Assembly (NCBI RefSeq): GCF_001514065.1
Contig: NZ_KQ948427.1
Location: 109,794-173,793, forward strand
Direction: 5' to 3'
Length of the DNA: 64,000 nt
Source of the DNA: Streptomyces antibioticus
GTDB taxonomy: Bacteria; Actinomycetota; Actinomycetes; Streptomycetales; Streptomycetaceae
In this document: in pieces, positions 1-6,678 of the stretch
Layout: each line of letters begins with the position of its first letter
Numbering within the stretch: the first letter of the stretch is position 1
Translations under genes and position numbers: made by a program
The notes under the pieces: generated by a model
Told to the model about the DNA's origin: nothing
Seen by the model: the letters and a program-made list of their open reading frames with translations, nothing else
Database searches by the model: none

Positions 1-244
1 CGGCGAGCAGCCGGGCGAAGACGAGGGTGCCGACGGGGCCGAGCAGCGCGAGCACCAGGGCGAGATCGACGTACGACGGCCGGGCGTACCCCTGGGACAG
101 CAGCAGGAGGGCTGGGCAGGCCAGCGCGGTCGACATGTTCTGGGCCACCACCCGGCGGCGCAGCGGACCGGTGGCGACTCCCCACAGGGCGGTGCCCAGG
201 CCCGTGCCGAGCGCGACGGTCGCGGCGAGGATCCAGCCGTTCAC
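1..244 (-). CDS. Mrp-type Na+/H+ antiporter subunit F (partial, 3' end outside window)
   Basis: Reading leftwards from a GTG at 244, 81 codons are visible before the window edge. The peptide starts MNGWILAATVALGTGLGTAL and has three hydrophobic stretches, with RRRVVAQNMSTA in between. That layout of a small protein with three membrane segments is typical of MrpF/MnhF/PhaF, a subunit of the multi-subunit monovalent cation/proton antiporter in the cytoplasmic membrane. The GTG overlaps the stop of the upstream subunit-E-like gene in a GTGA, so the two are translationally coupled, as expected for the E-F order of mrp operons. The stop codon, and any mrpG, lie outside the window. Confidence 0.6.
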   Translation of the reverse strand, partial: MNGWILAATVALGTGLGTALWGVATGPLRRRVVAQNMSTALACPALLLLSQGYARPSYVDLALVLALLGPVGTLVFARLLA

Positions 245-423
245 CGGGCACTCACCACCCGCCGGGCGGCGGTGGCCGCGAGCGCCGCCACACCCGCGAC
301 GCTCGCGCCGACCACGCGTTCCAGGGTGTCGACCGTGCTGATGAGGACCAGCCACAGCGCGGCGAGCGCACACCACCAGGCCAGGGCCTCGGCCGCGAGG
401 AGGAGCGTCGTACGCCGGTTCAT
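241..423 (-). CDS. Short Mrp antiporter subunit E-like membrane protein
   Basis: Sixty residues. I chose the ATG at 423 because GAGGAGG lies 7 nt upstream; a longer frame from 465 has no such site. There are two hydrophobic helices with LWLVLISTVDTLERVVGA between them, which resembles the first half of MrpE (usually about 160 aa). The C-terminal cytoplasmic half of canonical MrpE is missing. The overlap with the subunit-F-like gene downstream supports the assignment more than the sequence does. It could be an unrelated small membrane protein. Role if correct: a membrane subunit of the Na+(K+)/H+ antiporter complex. Confidence 0.5.
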   Translation of the reverse strand: MNRRTTLLLAAEALAWWCALAALWLVLISTVDTLERVVGASVAGVAALAATAARRVVSAR

Positions 424-642
424 GCGCCACCTCCTCGGGACCTGCCGGCACGGCTTGCGCGTCATCCAAACACCGTCCCGGCGACGGGTGGCGGCGGCGC
501 GCGCGGGTCTCAGCCCGGAGTGCCCCGCCCGTACGAAGGGAAACCGCGGGGCCCCGCGACCGGACCCGGGCGGCGCCGCATTCTCGGCGGGTTCGGGGGT
601 AATCGCCTTACGACGCAGGGAAGTTGAAGACTGGAGGATCGC

Positions 643-1191
643 ATGGCCCGAGCAGCGCTACGTCCGCGTTCCGCGTTCCGCCTGCGCACCACCAGGTCCG
701 ACAAGCCCGACAAGCCCGAACCCGAGCCGGCGGCCAAACCGCGGCGCAGCCCTCTCGCGGTCGTCCGCCGCGCGGTGGCGATGGTGGCCGCGTTCGCCTT
801 CATGGTCGCGTTCGCGGTGGTGCTGGCCCGGCTGACCCTGGAGCCGTCGCCCGCGTCGGAGGCACTGACCCATACCAATCTGCACCCGGGCCGCTCCCTG
901 CGGGCCTATCTCGACCAGCCCGAACTGCGGGACGCCGTCAAGCAGATCGGCGGCAACATCCTGCTGGGGGTCCCGTTCGGCGTCCTGGTGCCGATCCTCG
1001 CGCCGCGGACCCGCGGGGTGCTGCGGGTGCTCCTGCTGACGGCCATCGTGATGCTGCTGGTGGAGTTCGCGCAGGGCGCGCTGATCACGGGGCGGGCCTT
1101 CGACATCGACGACGTCATCCTGAACACCACGGGGGCGCTGATCGGCTACCTGCTGCTGGGGCGCCGGCTGAGCCGGGCGGTGCACCGCTGA
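643..1191 (+). CDS. VanZ-like membrane protein
   Basis: 182 aa, with GGAGG placed 5 nt before the ATG. A basic N-terminus is followed by a membrane helix (about residues 45-68). The VanZ-type core follows: a conserved GGNILLGVPFGVL helix, a helix with VEFAQGALITGRAFDIDD, and a last helix NTTGALIGYLLL. The acidic/aromatic pattern in EFAQ..-GRAFDIDDVI-NT.GA matches VanZ family proteins, whose name comes from a teicoplanin-resistance accessory factor. In Streptomyces, family members are common and mostly of unknown function, so resistance is not implied. It appears monocistronic and is convergent with the TauE/SafE gene. Confidence 0.8.
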   Translation: MARAALRPRSAFRLRTTRSDKPDKPEPEPAAKPRRSPLAVVRRAVAMVAAFAFMVAFAVVLARLTLEPSPASEALTHTNLHPGRSLRAYLDQPELRDAVKQIGGNILLGVPFGVLVPILAPRTRGVLRVLLLTAIVMLLVEFAQGALITGRAFDIDDVILNTTGALIGYLLLGRRLSRAVHR

Positions 1192-1194
1192 GGG

Positions 1195-1968
1195 TCAGCG
1201 CGTCGACAGCTGGACGACGGCCACGGTGCCGACCACCACGATGAGGGTGCGCAGGACCGCCGGACGCAACCGGCGGCCTGCCGCGGCCCCGAGCTGCCCG
1301 CCGGCGGCGGACCCGACCGCGAGCAGCGCGACGGCCGTCCAGTCGAAGTCGGCGGCGAAGAGGAAGAAGAGCGCGGCTACGGTGTTCACCAGGGCGACGA
1401 GGACGTTCTTGACGGCGTTGAGGCGTTGCAGACCGTCGTCGAGGCGCAGGCCCATCAGGGAGACGTAGATGATCCCCTGGGCGGCGGAGAAGTAGCCGCC
1501 GTAGACGCTCGCCAGGGTCAGCCCGACGAACAGCGGCGGGCCGCCGTCGGCCCGCACGGCGCTCCGGCCGGTGCCGCCGCGGCGCTCGCGGAGCCGTCGG
1601 CCGATGAGCGGCTGGAGGGCGACCAGCACGAGCGCGAGGCCCACCAGCACCGGCACGATCGTCTCGAACGCCGCGGCCGGCAGGACCAGCAACAGGGTGG
1701 CGCCCGTGAGACCGCCGAGCACGGCGCCGGCGCTCCACTTGAGCACCCGGCCGCGCTGTCCCACGAGTTCCTTGCGGTACCCGATGGCGGCGCTGATCGA
1801 GCCGGGGACCAGGCCGAGCGCGTTGGAGACGGCGGCGGTCACCGGGGGCAGGCCGGTCGCGAGCAGCACCGGGAAGCTGATGAGCGTGCCCGACCCGACG
1901 GCGGCGTTGACCGCACCGGCGCCGACGCCCGCGGCGAGGACGGCGAGTATCTCTCCGAGGCCTTCCAT
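1195..1968 (-). CDS. TauE/SafE family sulfite/organosulfonate exporter-like permease
   Basis: 257 aa with about eight hydrophobic segments. The N-terminal GAGVGAGAVNAAVGSGTLIS and NALGLVPGSISAAIGYR belong to the first TauE/SafE repeat, and SVYGGYFSAAQGIIYVS plus NAVKNVLVALVN belong to the second half. The family moves sulfur-containing anions or other small organic anions across the inner membrane. A TAAGAT-like -10 (TAAGAT, minus strand, 1980-1975) ends 6 nt before the ATG and there is no Shine-Dalgarno sequence, so the mRNA is probably leaderless. The substrate cannot be inferred from the neighbours. Confidence 0.85.
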   Translation of the reverse strand: MEGLGEILAVLAAGVGAGAVNAAVGSGTLISFPVLLATGLPPVTAAVSNALGLVPGSISAAIGYRKELVGQRGRVLKWSAGAVLGGLTGATLLLVLPAAAFETIVPVLVGLALVLVALQPLIGRRLRERRGGTGRSAVRADGGPPLFVGLTLASVYGGYFSAAQGIIYVSLMGLRLDDGLQRLNAVKNVLVALVNTVAALFFLFAADFDWTAVALLAVGSAAGGQLGAAAGRRLRPAVLRTLIVVVGTVAVVQLSTR

Positions 1969-1991
1969 GGGGCGATCTTAGGAACCGGAGG

Positions 1992-2009
1992 CTTCGGCGT
2001 CGGCCGAAG
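1992..2009. other. Perfect 7-bp hairpin in divergent promoter region
   Basis: CTTCGGC, loop GTCG, GCCGAAG. It lies between the divergent TauE/SafE and GH16 genes, next to the DasR-like site. With no transcript reading towards it, it may be an operator or simply a structured 5' region rather than a terminator. Confidence 0.35.
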
Positions 2010-2019
2010 TGTCAACTGC

Positions 2020-2031
2020 TGGTCTGTACCA
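2020..2031. promoter_or_regulatory. DasR-like operator upstream of GH16 gene
   Basis: TGGTCTGTACCA keeps the TGGTCT/ACCA ends and 10 of 12 positions of the DasR-responsive element core TGGTCTAGACCA. It lies immediately upstream of the predicted -35 box of the GH16 gene. DasR is the GntR-family regulator of aminosugar metabolism in Streptomyces. The match is inferred by eye. Confidence 0.4.
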
Positions 2032-2036
2032 AGGTA

Positions 2037-2065
2037 TTGACGGGCCCTTATCTCACTTCTTAAAT
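2037..2065 (+). promoter_or_regulatory. Predicted promoter of GH16 gene
   Basis: TTGACG (2037-2042), a 17-nt spacer and TTAAAT (2060-2065), giving a predicted start near 2072 and a leader of about 37 nt carrying a GGAAGGGAGA ribosome binding site. Confidence 0.4.
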
Positions 2066-2108
2066 CAAGAGGCGACGCCTTCAACCCCCACCTCAGGAAG
2101 GGAGAGCC

Positions 2109-3341
2109 GTGACAGCCCCACGCCTGCTCCGGAAGTGCCTGTTCGCCGCTCTGTCCGCCGTCCTCGTGGCCACCGCCGCCACCGGCTCCGCGCAGGCGCA
2201 GCAGCCTGCCGACGCCATCGCCGCGGCGGTGAGCTTCTCCGACACCTTCGACGGCCCCGCCGGCGCCTCCGTCGACACCTCGAAGTGGCAGATCGAGACC
2301 GGCGACAACGTCAACAACCACGAACGGCAGTACTACACGGCGGGCAACCGGAACGCCGCCCTCGACGGCCAGGGCCATCTGGTCATCACGGCCCGCCGCG
2401 AGAACCCCGCCAACTACCAGTGCTGGTACGGCACCTGCCAGTACACCTCGGCCCGGCTGAACACCTCGGGGAAGTTCACCGCGCAGTACGGGCACGTCGA
2501 GGCGCGCATGAAGATCCCGCGCGGGCAGGGCATGTGGCCGGCGTTCTGGATGCTCGGCACCCCGGTCAACTGGCCGGACTCCGGCGAGATCGACGTCATG
2601 GAGAACGTCGGCTTCGAGCCCTCCACCGTGCACGGCACGATCCACGGCCCCGGCTACTCGGGTTCCGGCGGCATCGGCGCGGCCTACAGCCTCCCGGGCG
2701 GGCAGGCCTTCGCGGACGCCTTCCACACCTTCGCCGTCGACTGGGCACCGGACTCGATCACCTGGTCCGTCGACGGCACCGTCTATCAGCGGCGCACCCC
2801 GGCCGACCTGGGCGGCCGCACCTGGGTGTTCAACAAGCCGTTCTTCCTGATCCTGAACCTCGCGGTCGGCGGCTACTGGCCCGGCGACCCCGACGGCTCC
2901 ACCGCCTTCCCGCAGCAGCTGGTGGTGGACCACGTCTCGGTGACCACCGGCGACACCGCCACCGGCGCCGCGATCAAGGGCCTCGCCGGCAAGTGCGTCG
3001 ACGTCGCCGGCGCGAATCCCGCGAACGGCACCCCCGTACAGCTCTACGACTGCAACGGCACCGCCGCCCAGCAGTGGACGGCCGGCGCCGACGGCACGCT
3101 CCGCGCGCTCGGCAAGTGCCTCGACGTGACGGGCGGCGCCACCGCGGACGGGACCGCCGTGCAGCTCTACGACTGCAACGGCACCGCCGCCCAGCGCTGG
3201 ACGGTCACCGCCGCGCACGACATCGTCAACCCGCAGGCCGACAAGTGCCTGGACGTGACCGGCAACAGCTCGGCCAACGGCACCCGGCTGCAGATCTGGA
3301 CCTGCACGGGCGGCGCCAACCAGAAATGGACGGTCGGCTGA
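2109..3341 (+). CDS. Secreted GH16 endo-beta-glucanase (laminarinase type) with ricin-B/CBM13 domain
   Basis: 410 aa from a GTG behind GGAAGGGAGA. A Sec signal peptide covers residues 1-30 (cut after GSAQA). The GH16 catalytic domain (about 41-280) has the family motif GEIDVMEN at 159-166, with E160 as nucleophile and E165 as acid/base. The ARMKIPRGQGMWPAFWML strand and the DWAPDSITWSVDG strand are typical of beta-1,3-glucanases. A C-terminal ricin-B-like trefoil (about 287-410) has three QxW endings (QQW, QRW, QKW) and repeated CVDVAG/CLDVTG starts. The protein should cleave beta-1,3(1,4)-glucans outside the cell. Exact specificity is not readable from sequence. Confidence 0.92.
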   Translation: MTAPRLLRKCLFAALSAVLVATAATGSAQAQQPADAIAAAVSFSDTFDGPAGASVDTSKWQIETGDNVNNHERQYYTAGNRNAALDGQGHLVITARRENPANYQCWYGTCQYTSARLNTSGKFTAQYGHVEARMKIPRGQGMWPAFWMLGTPVNWPDSGEIDVMENVGFEPSTVHGTIHGPGYSGSGGIGAAYSLPGGQAFADAFHTFAVDWAPDSITWSVDGTVYQRRTPADLGGRTWVFNKPFFLILNLAVGGYWPGDPDGSTAFPQQLVVDHVSVTTGDTATGAAIKGLAGKCVDVAGANPANGTPVQLYDCNGTAAQQWTAGADGTLRALGKCLDVTGGATADGTAVQLYDCNGTAAQRWTVTAAHDIVNPQADKCLDVTGNSSANGTRLQIWTCTGGANQKWTVG

Positions 3342-3356
3342 CCGGCCGGCCGCCGG

Positions 3357-3599
3357 TCAGGGCTGGTGCCGGGTCCAGGTGAACTTGTCGCCGCCCACCC
3401 AGCGGACCACGTCCGGGTCGTCCAGGTCGTGGACCGTGATGCCGAACGCGGCGGCGGCTTCCAGGACGTCGATGACGGTCTTCGCCTCACCGACCACTTC
3501 TCCATCGATCTCCACGATGCGGAACGGCGGCGTACCGGGCTGCACCCCGAGCACCAGGATCCGCGGGTGGGAGATGTGCGGACTCGCGACTTCGGTCAT
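3357..3599 (-). CDS. Small conserved hypothetical protein (80 aa)
   Basis: MTEVASPHISHPRILVLGVQ... ending GGDKFTWTRHQP. It has no membrane segment or known catalytic motif. The layout (beta strands, then VIDVLEAAAAFGITVHDLDD as a helix and loop) suggests a small alpha/beta fold. An in-frame ATG seven codons upstream is an alternative start; neither has a clear ribosome binding site. The gene is convergent with the GH16 gene and divergent from the PHP gene. I do not recognise a function. Confidence 0.65.
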   Translation of the reverse strand: MTEVASPHISHPRILVLGVQPGTPPFRIVEIDGEVVGEAKTVIDVLEAAAAFGITVHDLDDPDVVRWVGGDKFTWTRHQP

Positions 3600-3664
3600 G
3601 CAATAGAGCGTAGAACGCATTCCGGACAGGGGAACCCTGAAGGGGACGCCGCGGAGGTGGTGGC

Positions 3665-4705
3665 ATGGAGCCGGTGCAGGCGCTCGACCGGATCGCCTTC
3701 CTGCTGGAACGCTCCCTCGCGCCCACCTACCGGGTGCGCGCCTTCCGTACAGCCGCCCGGGTGCTGGCCGGCCTGCCGGAGGCGGAGCTGCGCGAGCGGG
3801 CGGCCGCCGGGACACTGGAAGCGCTGAAAGGCGTCGGTCCGAAAACCGCGCAGGTGGCGGTCGAGGCGCTGGCCGGGCGGGTGCCGGGCTACCTGGAGAA
3901 GCTGGAGGCCGAGGCGGCGAAACGGCCTGCCGTCCAGGGCGGCGAGAAGCTGCGGGCCCTGCTGCGCGGCGACTGCCATCTGCACTCCGACTGGTCGGAC
4001 GGGGGCAGCCCGATCGAGGAGATGGGCCGGACGGCGGCGGAACTGGGCCACGAGTGGGCCGTGCTCACCGACCACTCCCCGCGCCTGACCGTGGCCCGTG
4101 GCCTCTCCCCCGAGCGGCTGCGCGAGCAGCTGGACGTGGTGGCGGGGCTGAACGCGACCTGGGCCCCGTTCCGGCTGCTCACCGGCATCGAGTGCGACAT
4201 CCTCGACGACGGCTCGCTCGACCAGGAGGAGGAACTGCTGGAGCGGCTGGACGTCGTGGTCGTCTCCGTGCACTCCAAGCTGCGGATGGACGCCCGCTCG
4301 ATGACCCGCCGCATGGTGGCCGCCGTACGCAATCCGCACGCGGACGTCCTCGGGCACTGCACCGGACGGCTGGTCACCGGGCGCGGGCGGCCGGAGTCGG
4401 AGTTCGACGCGGACGAGGTGTTCGCCGCGTGCGCGGAGTCCGGCACGGCCGTGGAGATCAACAGCCGCCCCGAGCGGCTCGACCCGCCCCGCCGGCTGCT
4501 GCGCCGGGCCGTGGCCGCGGGCACGCTCTTCTCGATCGACACCGACGCGCACGCGCCCGGGCAGCTCGACTGGCAGATCCTCGGCTGCGCCCGCGCCGAG
4601 GAGTGCGAGGTGCCCGCCGAGCGGGTGATCACCACATGGTCCCTGGAGGAGCTGCTCACCTGGACCCGGGAGCGCCGGACGCCGCCCCGAGTGATCCGCT
4701 CGTGA
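3665..4705 (+). CDS. PHP-domain phosphoesterase with helix-hairpin-helix (PolX C-terminus-like)
   Basis: 346 aa. Residues 1-75 form an HhH domain of the polymerase-beta type (LEALKGVGPKTAQVAVEAL). From about 100 on is a PHP domain: metal-binding DCHLHSDWSDG (H105, H107, D112), TDHS (D136, H137), GIECDI, VSVHSK, GHCTGR and a final DTDAHA. This is the arrangement of family X DNA polymerases without the polymerase palm, so it is more likely a stand-alone 3' exonuclease/phosphoesterase acting on DNA ends than a polymerase. Histidinol-phosphatase activity is an alternative. The HAD phosphatase gene follows after 40 nt, possibly in one operon. Confidence 0.82.
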   Translation: MEPVQALDRIAFLLERSLAPTYRVRAFRTAARVLAGLPEAELRERAAAGTLEALKGVGPKTAQVAVEALAGRVPGYLEKLEAEAAKRPAVQGGEKLRALLRGDCHLHSDWSDGGSPIEEMGRTAAELGHEWAVLTDHSPRLTVARGLSPERLREQLDVVAGLNATWAPFRLLTGIECDILDDGSLDQEEELLERLDVVVVSVHSKLRMDARSMTRRMVAAVRNPHADVLGHCTGRLVTGRGRPESEFDADEVFAACAESGTAVEINSRPERLDPPRRLLRRAVAAGTLFSIDTDAHAPGQLDWQILGCARAEECEVPAERVITTWSLEELLTWTRERRTPPRVIRS

Positions 4706-4745
4706 AGTGGTACCCGTGCGGTGAAGCGAGGGAAGGACGGGGCGC

Positions 4746-5420
4746 ATGGAACGGGCGGCCGTGTTCGACGTCGACGGCACACTCGTCGACACCAACCATC
4801 TGCATGTGACCACCTGGTGGGAGGCCTTCCGCCAGGCGGGGCACCACGTGCCGATGCACGCCGTGCACCGCGCGGTGGGGCTCGGCTCCGAGGATCTGAT
4901 CGCGCATCTGCTCGGCGACGACCGCGACAAGGACCAGGACGAGCAGCTCAGCGCCGCACACAAGGCCCTCTACGGGCAGTACTTCGACCGGCTGCCCCCG
5001 CTGCGGGACGCCGGACGGCTGCTGCGGCGCCTGGACCACGAGGGCTGGGCCGTGGTGCTCGCGACCTCGGCGGGCGGCGCCGAGCTGTCCGCGCTGCGCC
5101 GGGCGATCGGCGCGGACGACGCGATCAGGGCGACCGCGAGCGCCGACGACGTCACGGAGGGCAAGCCCGCCCCGGAGCCCGTCGAGCACGCCCTGGAACT
5201 GGCGGGCGTCCCCGCCGAGCGGGCCGTCTTCCTCGGCGACACGGTCTGGGACATGCAGGCGGGCAGCCGGGCCGGGGTGCGTTGCGTGGGCGTCCTGTGC
5301 GGCGGCATCCCGCGCGCCGCCCTCGTCGGGGCGGGCGCGGAGGCGGTCTACGACGACCCCGCCGACCTGCTCTCCTCGCTCGCGGACAGCCCGTTCGCCT
5401 GGCTTCCGTTCGGCCAGTGA
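4746..5420 (+). CDS. HAD-superfamily phosphatase (phosphoglycolate phosphatase-like)
   Basis: 224 aa. Motif I FDVDGTLVDTN (D8, D10) is at the N-terminus, motif II LATSAGG in the middle, the lysine of motif III in EGKPAPEP, and motif IV FLGDTVWDMQAG. The helical cap between motifs I and II (residues about 15-80, HVPMHAVHRAVGLGSEDLI) is subclass IA. Likely reaction: hydrolysis of a small phosphate ester in the cytoplasm. A SD-like AAGGAC precedes the ATG. The substrate is unknown. Confidence 0.85.
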   Translation: MERAAVFDVDGTLVDTNHLHVTTWWEAFRQAGHHVPMHAVHRAVGLGSEDLIAHLLGDDRDKDQDEQLSAAHKALYGQYFDRLPPLRDAGRLLRRLDHEGWAVVLATSAGGAELSALRRAIGADDAIRATASADDVTEGKPAPEPVEHALELAGVPAERAVFLGDTVWDMQAGSRAGVRCVGVLCGGIPRAALVGAGAEAVYDDPADLLSSLADSPFAWLPFGQ

Positions 5421-5454
5421 CGTACCTCACGCCATAACGCGACAGTCCGGGGAA

Positions 5455-5645
5455 CACCCAGGGGTGGTTGCCCGTTGAACGACACGTGGGTACGGATGGG
5501 ACAGTGTCCCCGGGCCTCACCTTTTGCCCACAGGGACGATCGTTCGGCTGAAGCCCTGTGGAGCCTTTCGCCGAGAGGCGACCGCCGTCCGTGCCCACCA
5601 CAGACCGCCCCGACCGTGATTCCCCCGTCCGGTCGGGGCTTTCTC
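5455..5645 (+). ncRNA. ssrS: 6S-like regulatory RNA (candidate)
   Basis: A 289-nt gap between the HAD and SDR genes holds a nested RNA fold on the plus strand. The 12-bp closing stem pairs GTGGGTACGGAT (5486-5497) with GTCCGTGCCCAC (5587-5598), including two G-U pairs. A terminal stem pairs CCACAGGG (5528-5535) with CCCTGTGG (5554-5561). A small hairpin TCGCC-GAGA-GGCGA (5568-5581) sits on the 3' side of the large internal bubble. An intrinsic terminator with a T-rich tail ends it. Closing stem, open central bubble, terminal stem and 3'-side hairpin are the hallmarks of 6S RNA, which binds the RNA polymerase holoenzyme. As I recall, a 6S-like RNA in S. coelicolor also lies upstream of an oxidoreductase gene. 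The 5' end is estimated from the usual length. Confidence 0.6.
5607..5645 (+). terminator. Intrinsic terminator of the 6S-like RNA
   Basis: A perfect 10-bp stem GCCCCGACCG (5607-5616) / CGGTCGGGGC (5630-5639), with a C-rich loop, is followed directly by TTTCTCTT on the plus strand. It would also isolate the SDR promoter from upstream transcription. Confidence 0.75.
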
Positions 5646-5671
5646 TTGTCCGGTTCACCTGCGGCCCGCAC

Positions 5672-5702
5672 TTGACTTCGAGCGCACTCCAATTCGTAGC
5701 GT
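5672..5702 (+). promoter_or_regulatory. MerR-type promoter with 19-bp spacer driving the SDR gene
   Basis: TTGACT (5672-5677) and TAGCGT (5697-5702) are separated by 19 bp, not 17. The spacer contains the near-perfect dyad TTCGAG-cgca-CTCCAA. Overlong spacers with a central dyad mark promoters activated by MerR-family proteins. The -10 ends 7 nt before the SDR start codon, so the transcript should be leaderless. No merR gene lies in the window. Confidence 0.55.
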
Positions 5703-5709
5703 TCCGGGC

Positions 5710-6672
5710 ATGAGCACTGCACAGCACAAGATCGGTTCGGGGTACGACGCCCACAGCACGGCCGACGACGTCCTCGCCGGCATCGACCTGACCGGGAAGC
5801 TCGCCGTCGTCACCGGCGGCTACTCGGGACTCGGCCTGGAGACCACCCGTGCGCTCACCAAGGCGGGCGCCCGCGTGCTCGTCCCGGCCCGCCGCCCGGA
5901 CACCGCCCGTGAGGCGCTGGCGGGCATCGACGGCGTCGAGGTGGACACCCTCGACCTCGGTGACCTGGACAGCGTGCGCGCCTTCGCCGACCGCTTCCTC
6001 GCCTCCGGCCGCACCATCGACCTGATGATCGACAACGCCGGGATCATGGCCTGCCCCGAGACCCGGGTGGGCCCCGGCTGGGAGGCCCAGTTCGCCACCA
6101 ATCACCTCGGTCACTTCGCCCTGGTCAACCGGCTGTGGCCGGCGATCGCACCCGGCGGCGCCCGCGTGGTCTCGGTGTCCTCGCGCGCCCACCACTTCTC
6201 CGGGATGCGCTGGGACGACGTCCACTGGCGGCAGGGCTACGACAAGTGGGAGGCGTACGGGCAGGCGAAGACCGCGAACGTCCTGTTCGCCGTCCACCTC
6301 GACAAGCTCGGCGCCGACCAGGGCGTACGCGCCTTCTCGCTCCACCCCGGCGGCATCCACACCCCGCTCCAGCGCCACATCCCCAAGGAGGAGATGATCG
6401 AGCGCGGCTGGATCGACGAGGACGGCACCCTCCTCAACCCCGGCTCCTTCAAGACCCCGGAGCAGGGCGCGGCCACCCAGGTGTGGGCGGCGACGTCGCC
6501 GCAGCTGGACGGCCTGGGCGGGGTCTACCTGGAGGACTGCGACATCGCCGAGCCCGCCGTCGACGGCGATGTGAGCGGCGGCGTCAAGGCCTGGGCGATC
6601 GACCCGGAGCAGGCGGCGCGCCTGTGGGAGCTGTCGGCGGAGCTGACGGGCGTGAACGCCTTCGCCTCCTAG
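5710..6672 (+). CDS. Short-chain dehydrogenase/reductase (oxidoreductase)
   Basis: 320 aa, in the size class of WW-oxidoreductase/retinol-dehydrogenase-like SDRs. The Rossmann motif TGGYSGLGLE is at about residues 37-46, with the LARR-type arginines VPARRPD after beta-2 (NADP preference). DNAGIMA follows, and the catalytic S-x-Y-x3-K set is VSSRAHH with YGQAK. A C-terminal extension after 250 is usual for this group. The substrate is unknown. The start is set by the leaderless promoter rather than by a ribosome binding site. It ends 6 nt from the convergent Tap-like gene. Confidence 0.88.
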   Translation: MSTAQHKIGSGYDAHSTADDVLAGIDLTGKLAVVTGGYSGLGLETTRALTKAGARVLVPARRPDTAREALAGIDGVEVDTLDLGDLDSVRAFADRFLASGRTIDLMIDNAGIMACPETRVGPGWEAQFATNHLGHFALVNRLWPAIAPGGARVVSVSSRAHHFSGMRWDDVHWRQGYDKWEAYGQAKTANVLFAVHLDKLGADQGVRAFSLHPGGIHTPLQRHIPKEEMIERGWIDEDGTLLNPGSFKTPEQGAATQVWAATSPQLDGLGGVYLEDCDIAEPAVDGDVSGGVKAWAIDPEQAARLWELSAELTGVNAFAS

Positions 6673-6678
6673 ACGGCC

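Noticed and set aside
1839-3218. Long open frame on the minus strand opposite the GH16 gene (459 codons)
   Set aside because: Composition is Gly/Val/Ala/Arg-rich with no domain, it overlaps two convincing genes, and lies antisense to a well-supported GH16 frame; typical high-GC shadow.
5348-5722. Open frames on both strands across the RNA region (minus 124 codons; plus 66 codons at 5475-5675)
   Set aside because: They have no ribosome binding site or recognisable protein, and the region is better explained by nested RNA stems and a terminator.
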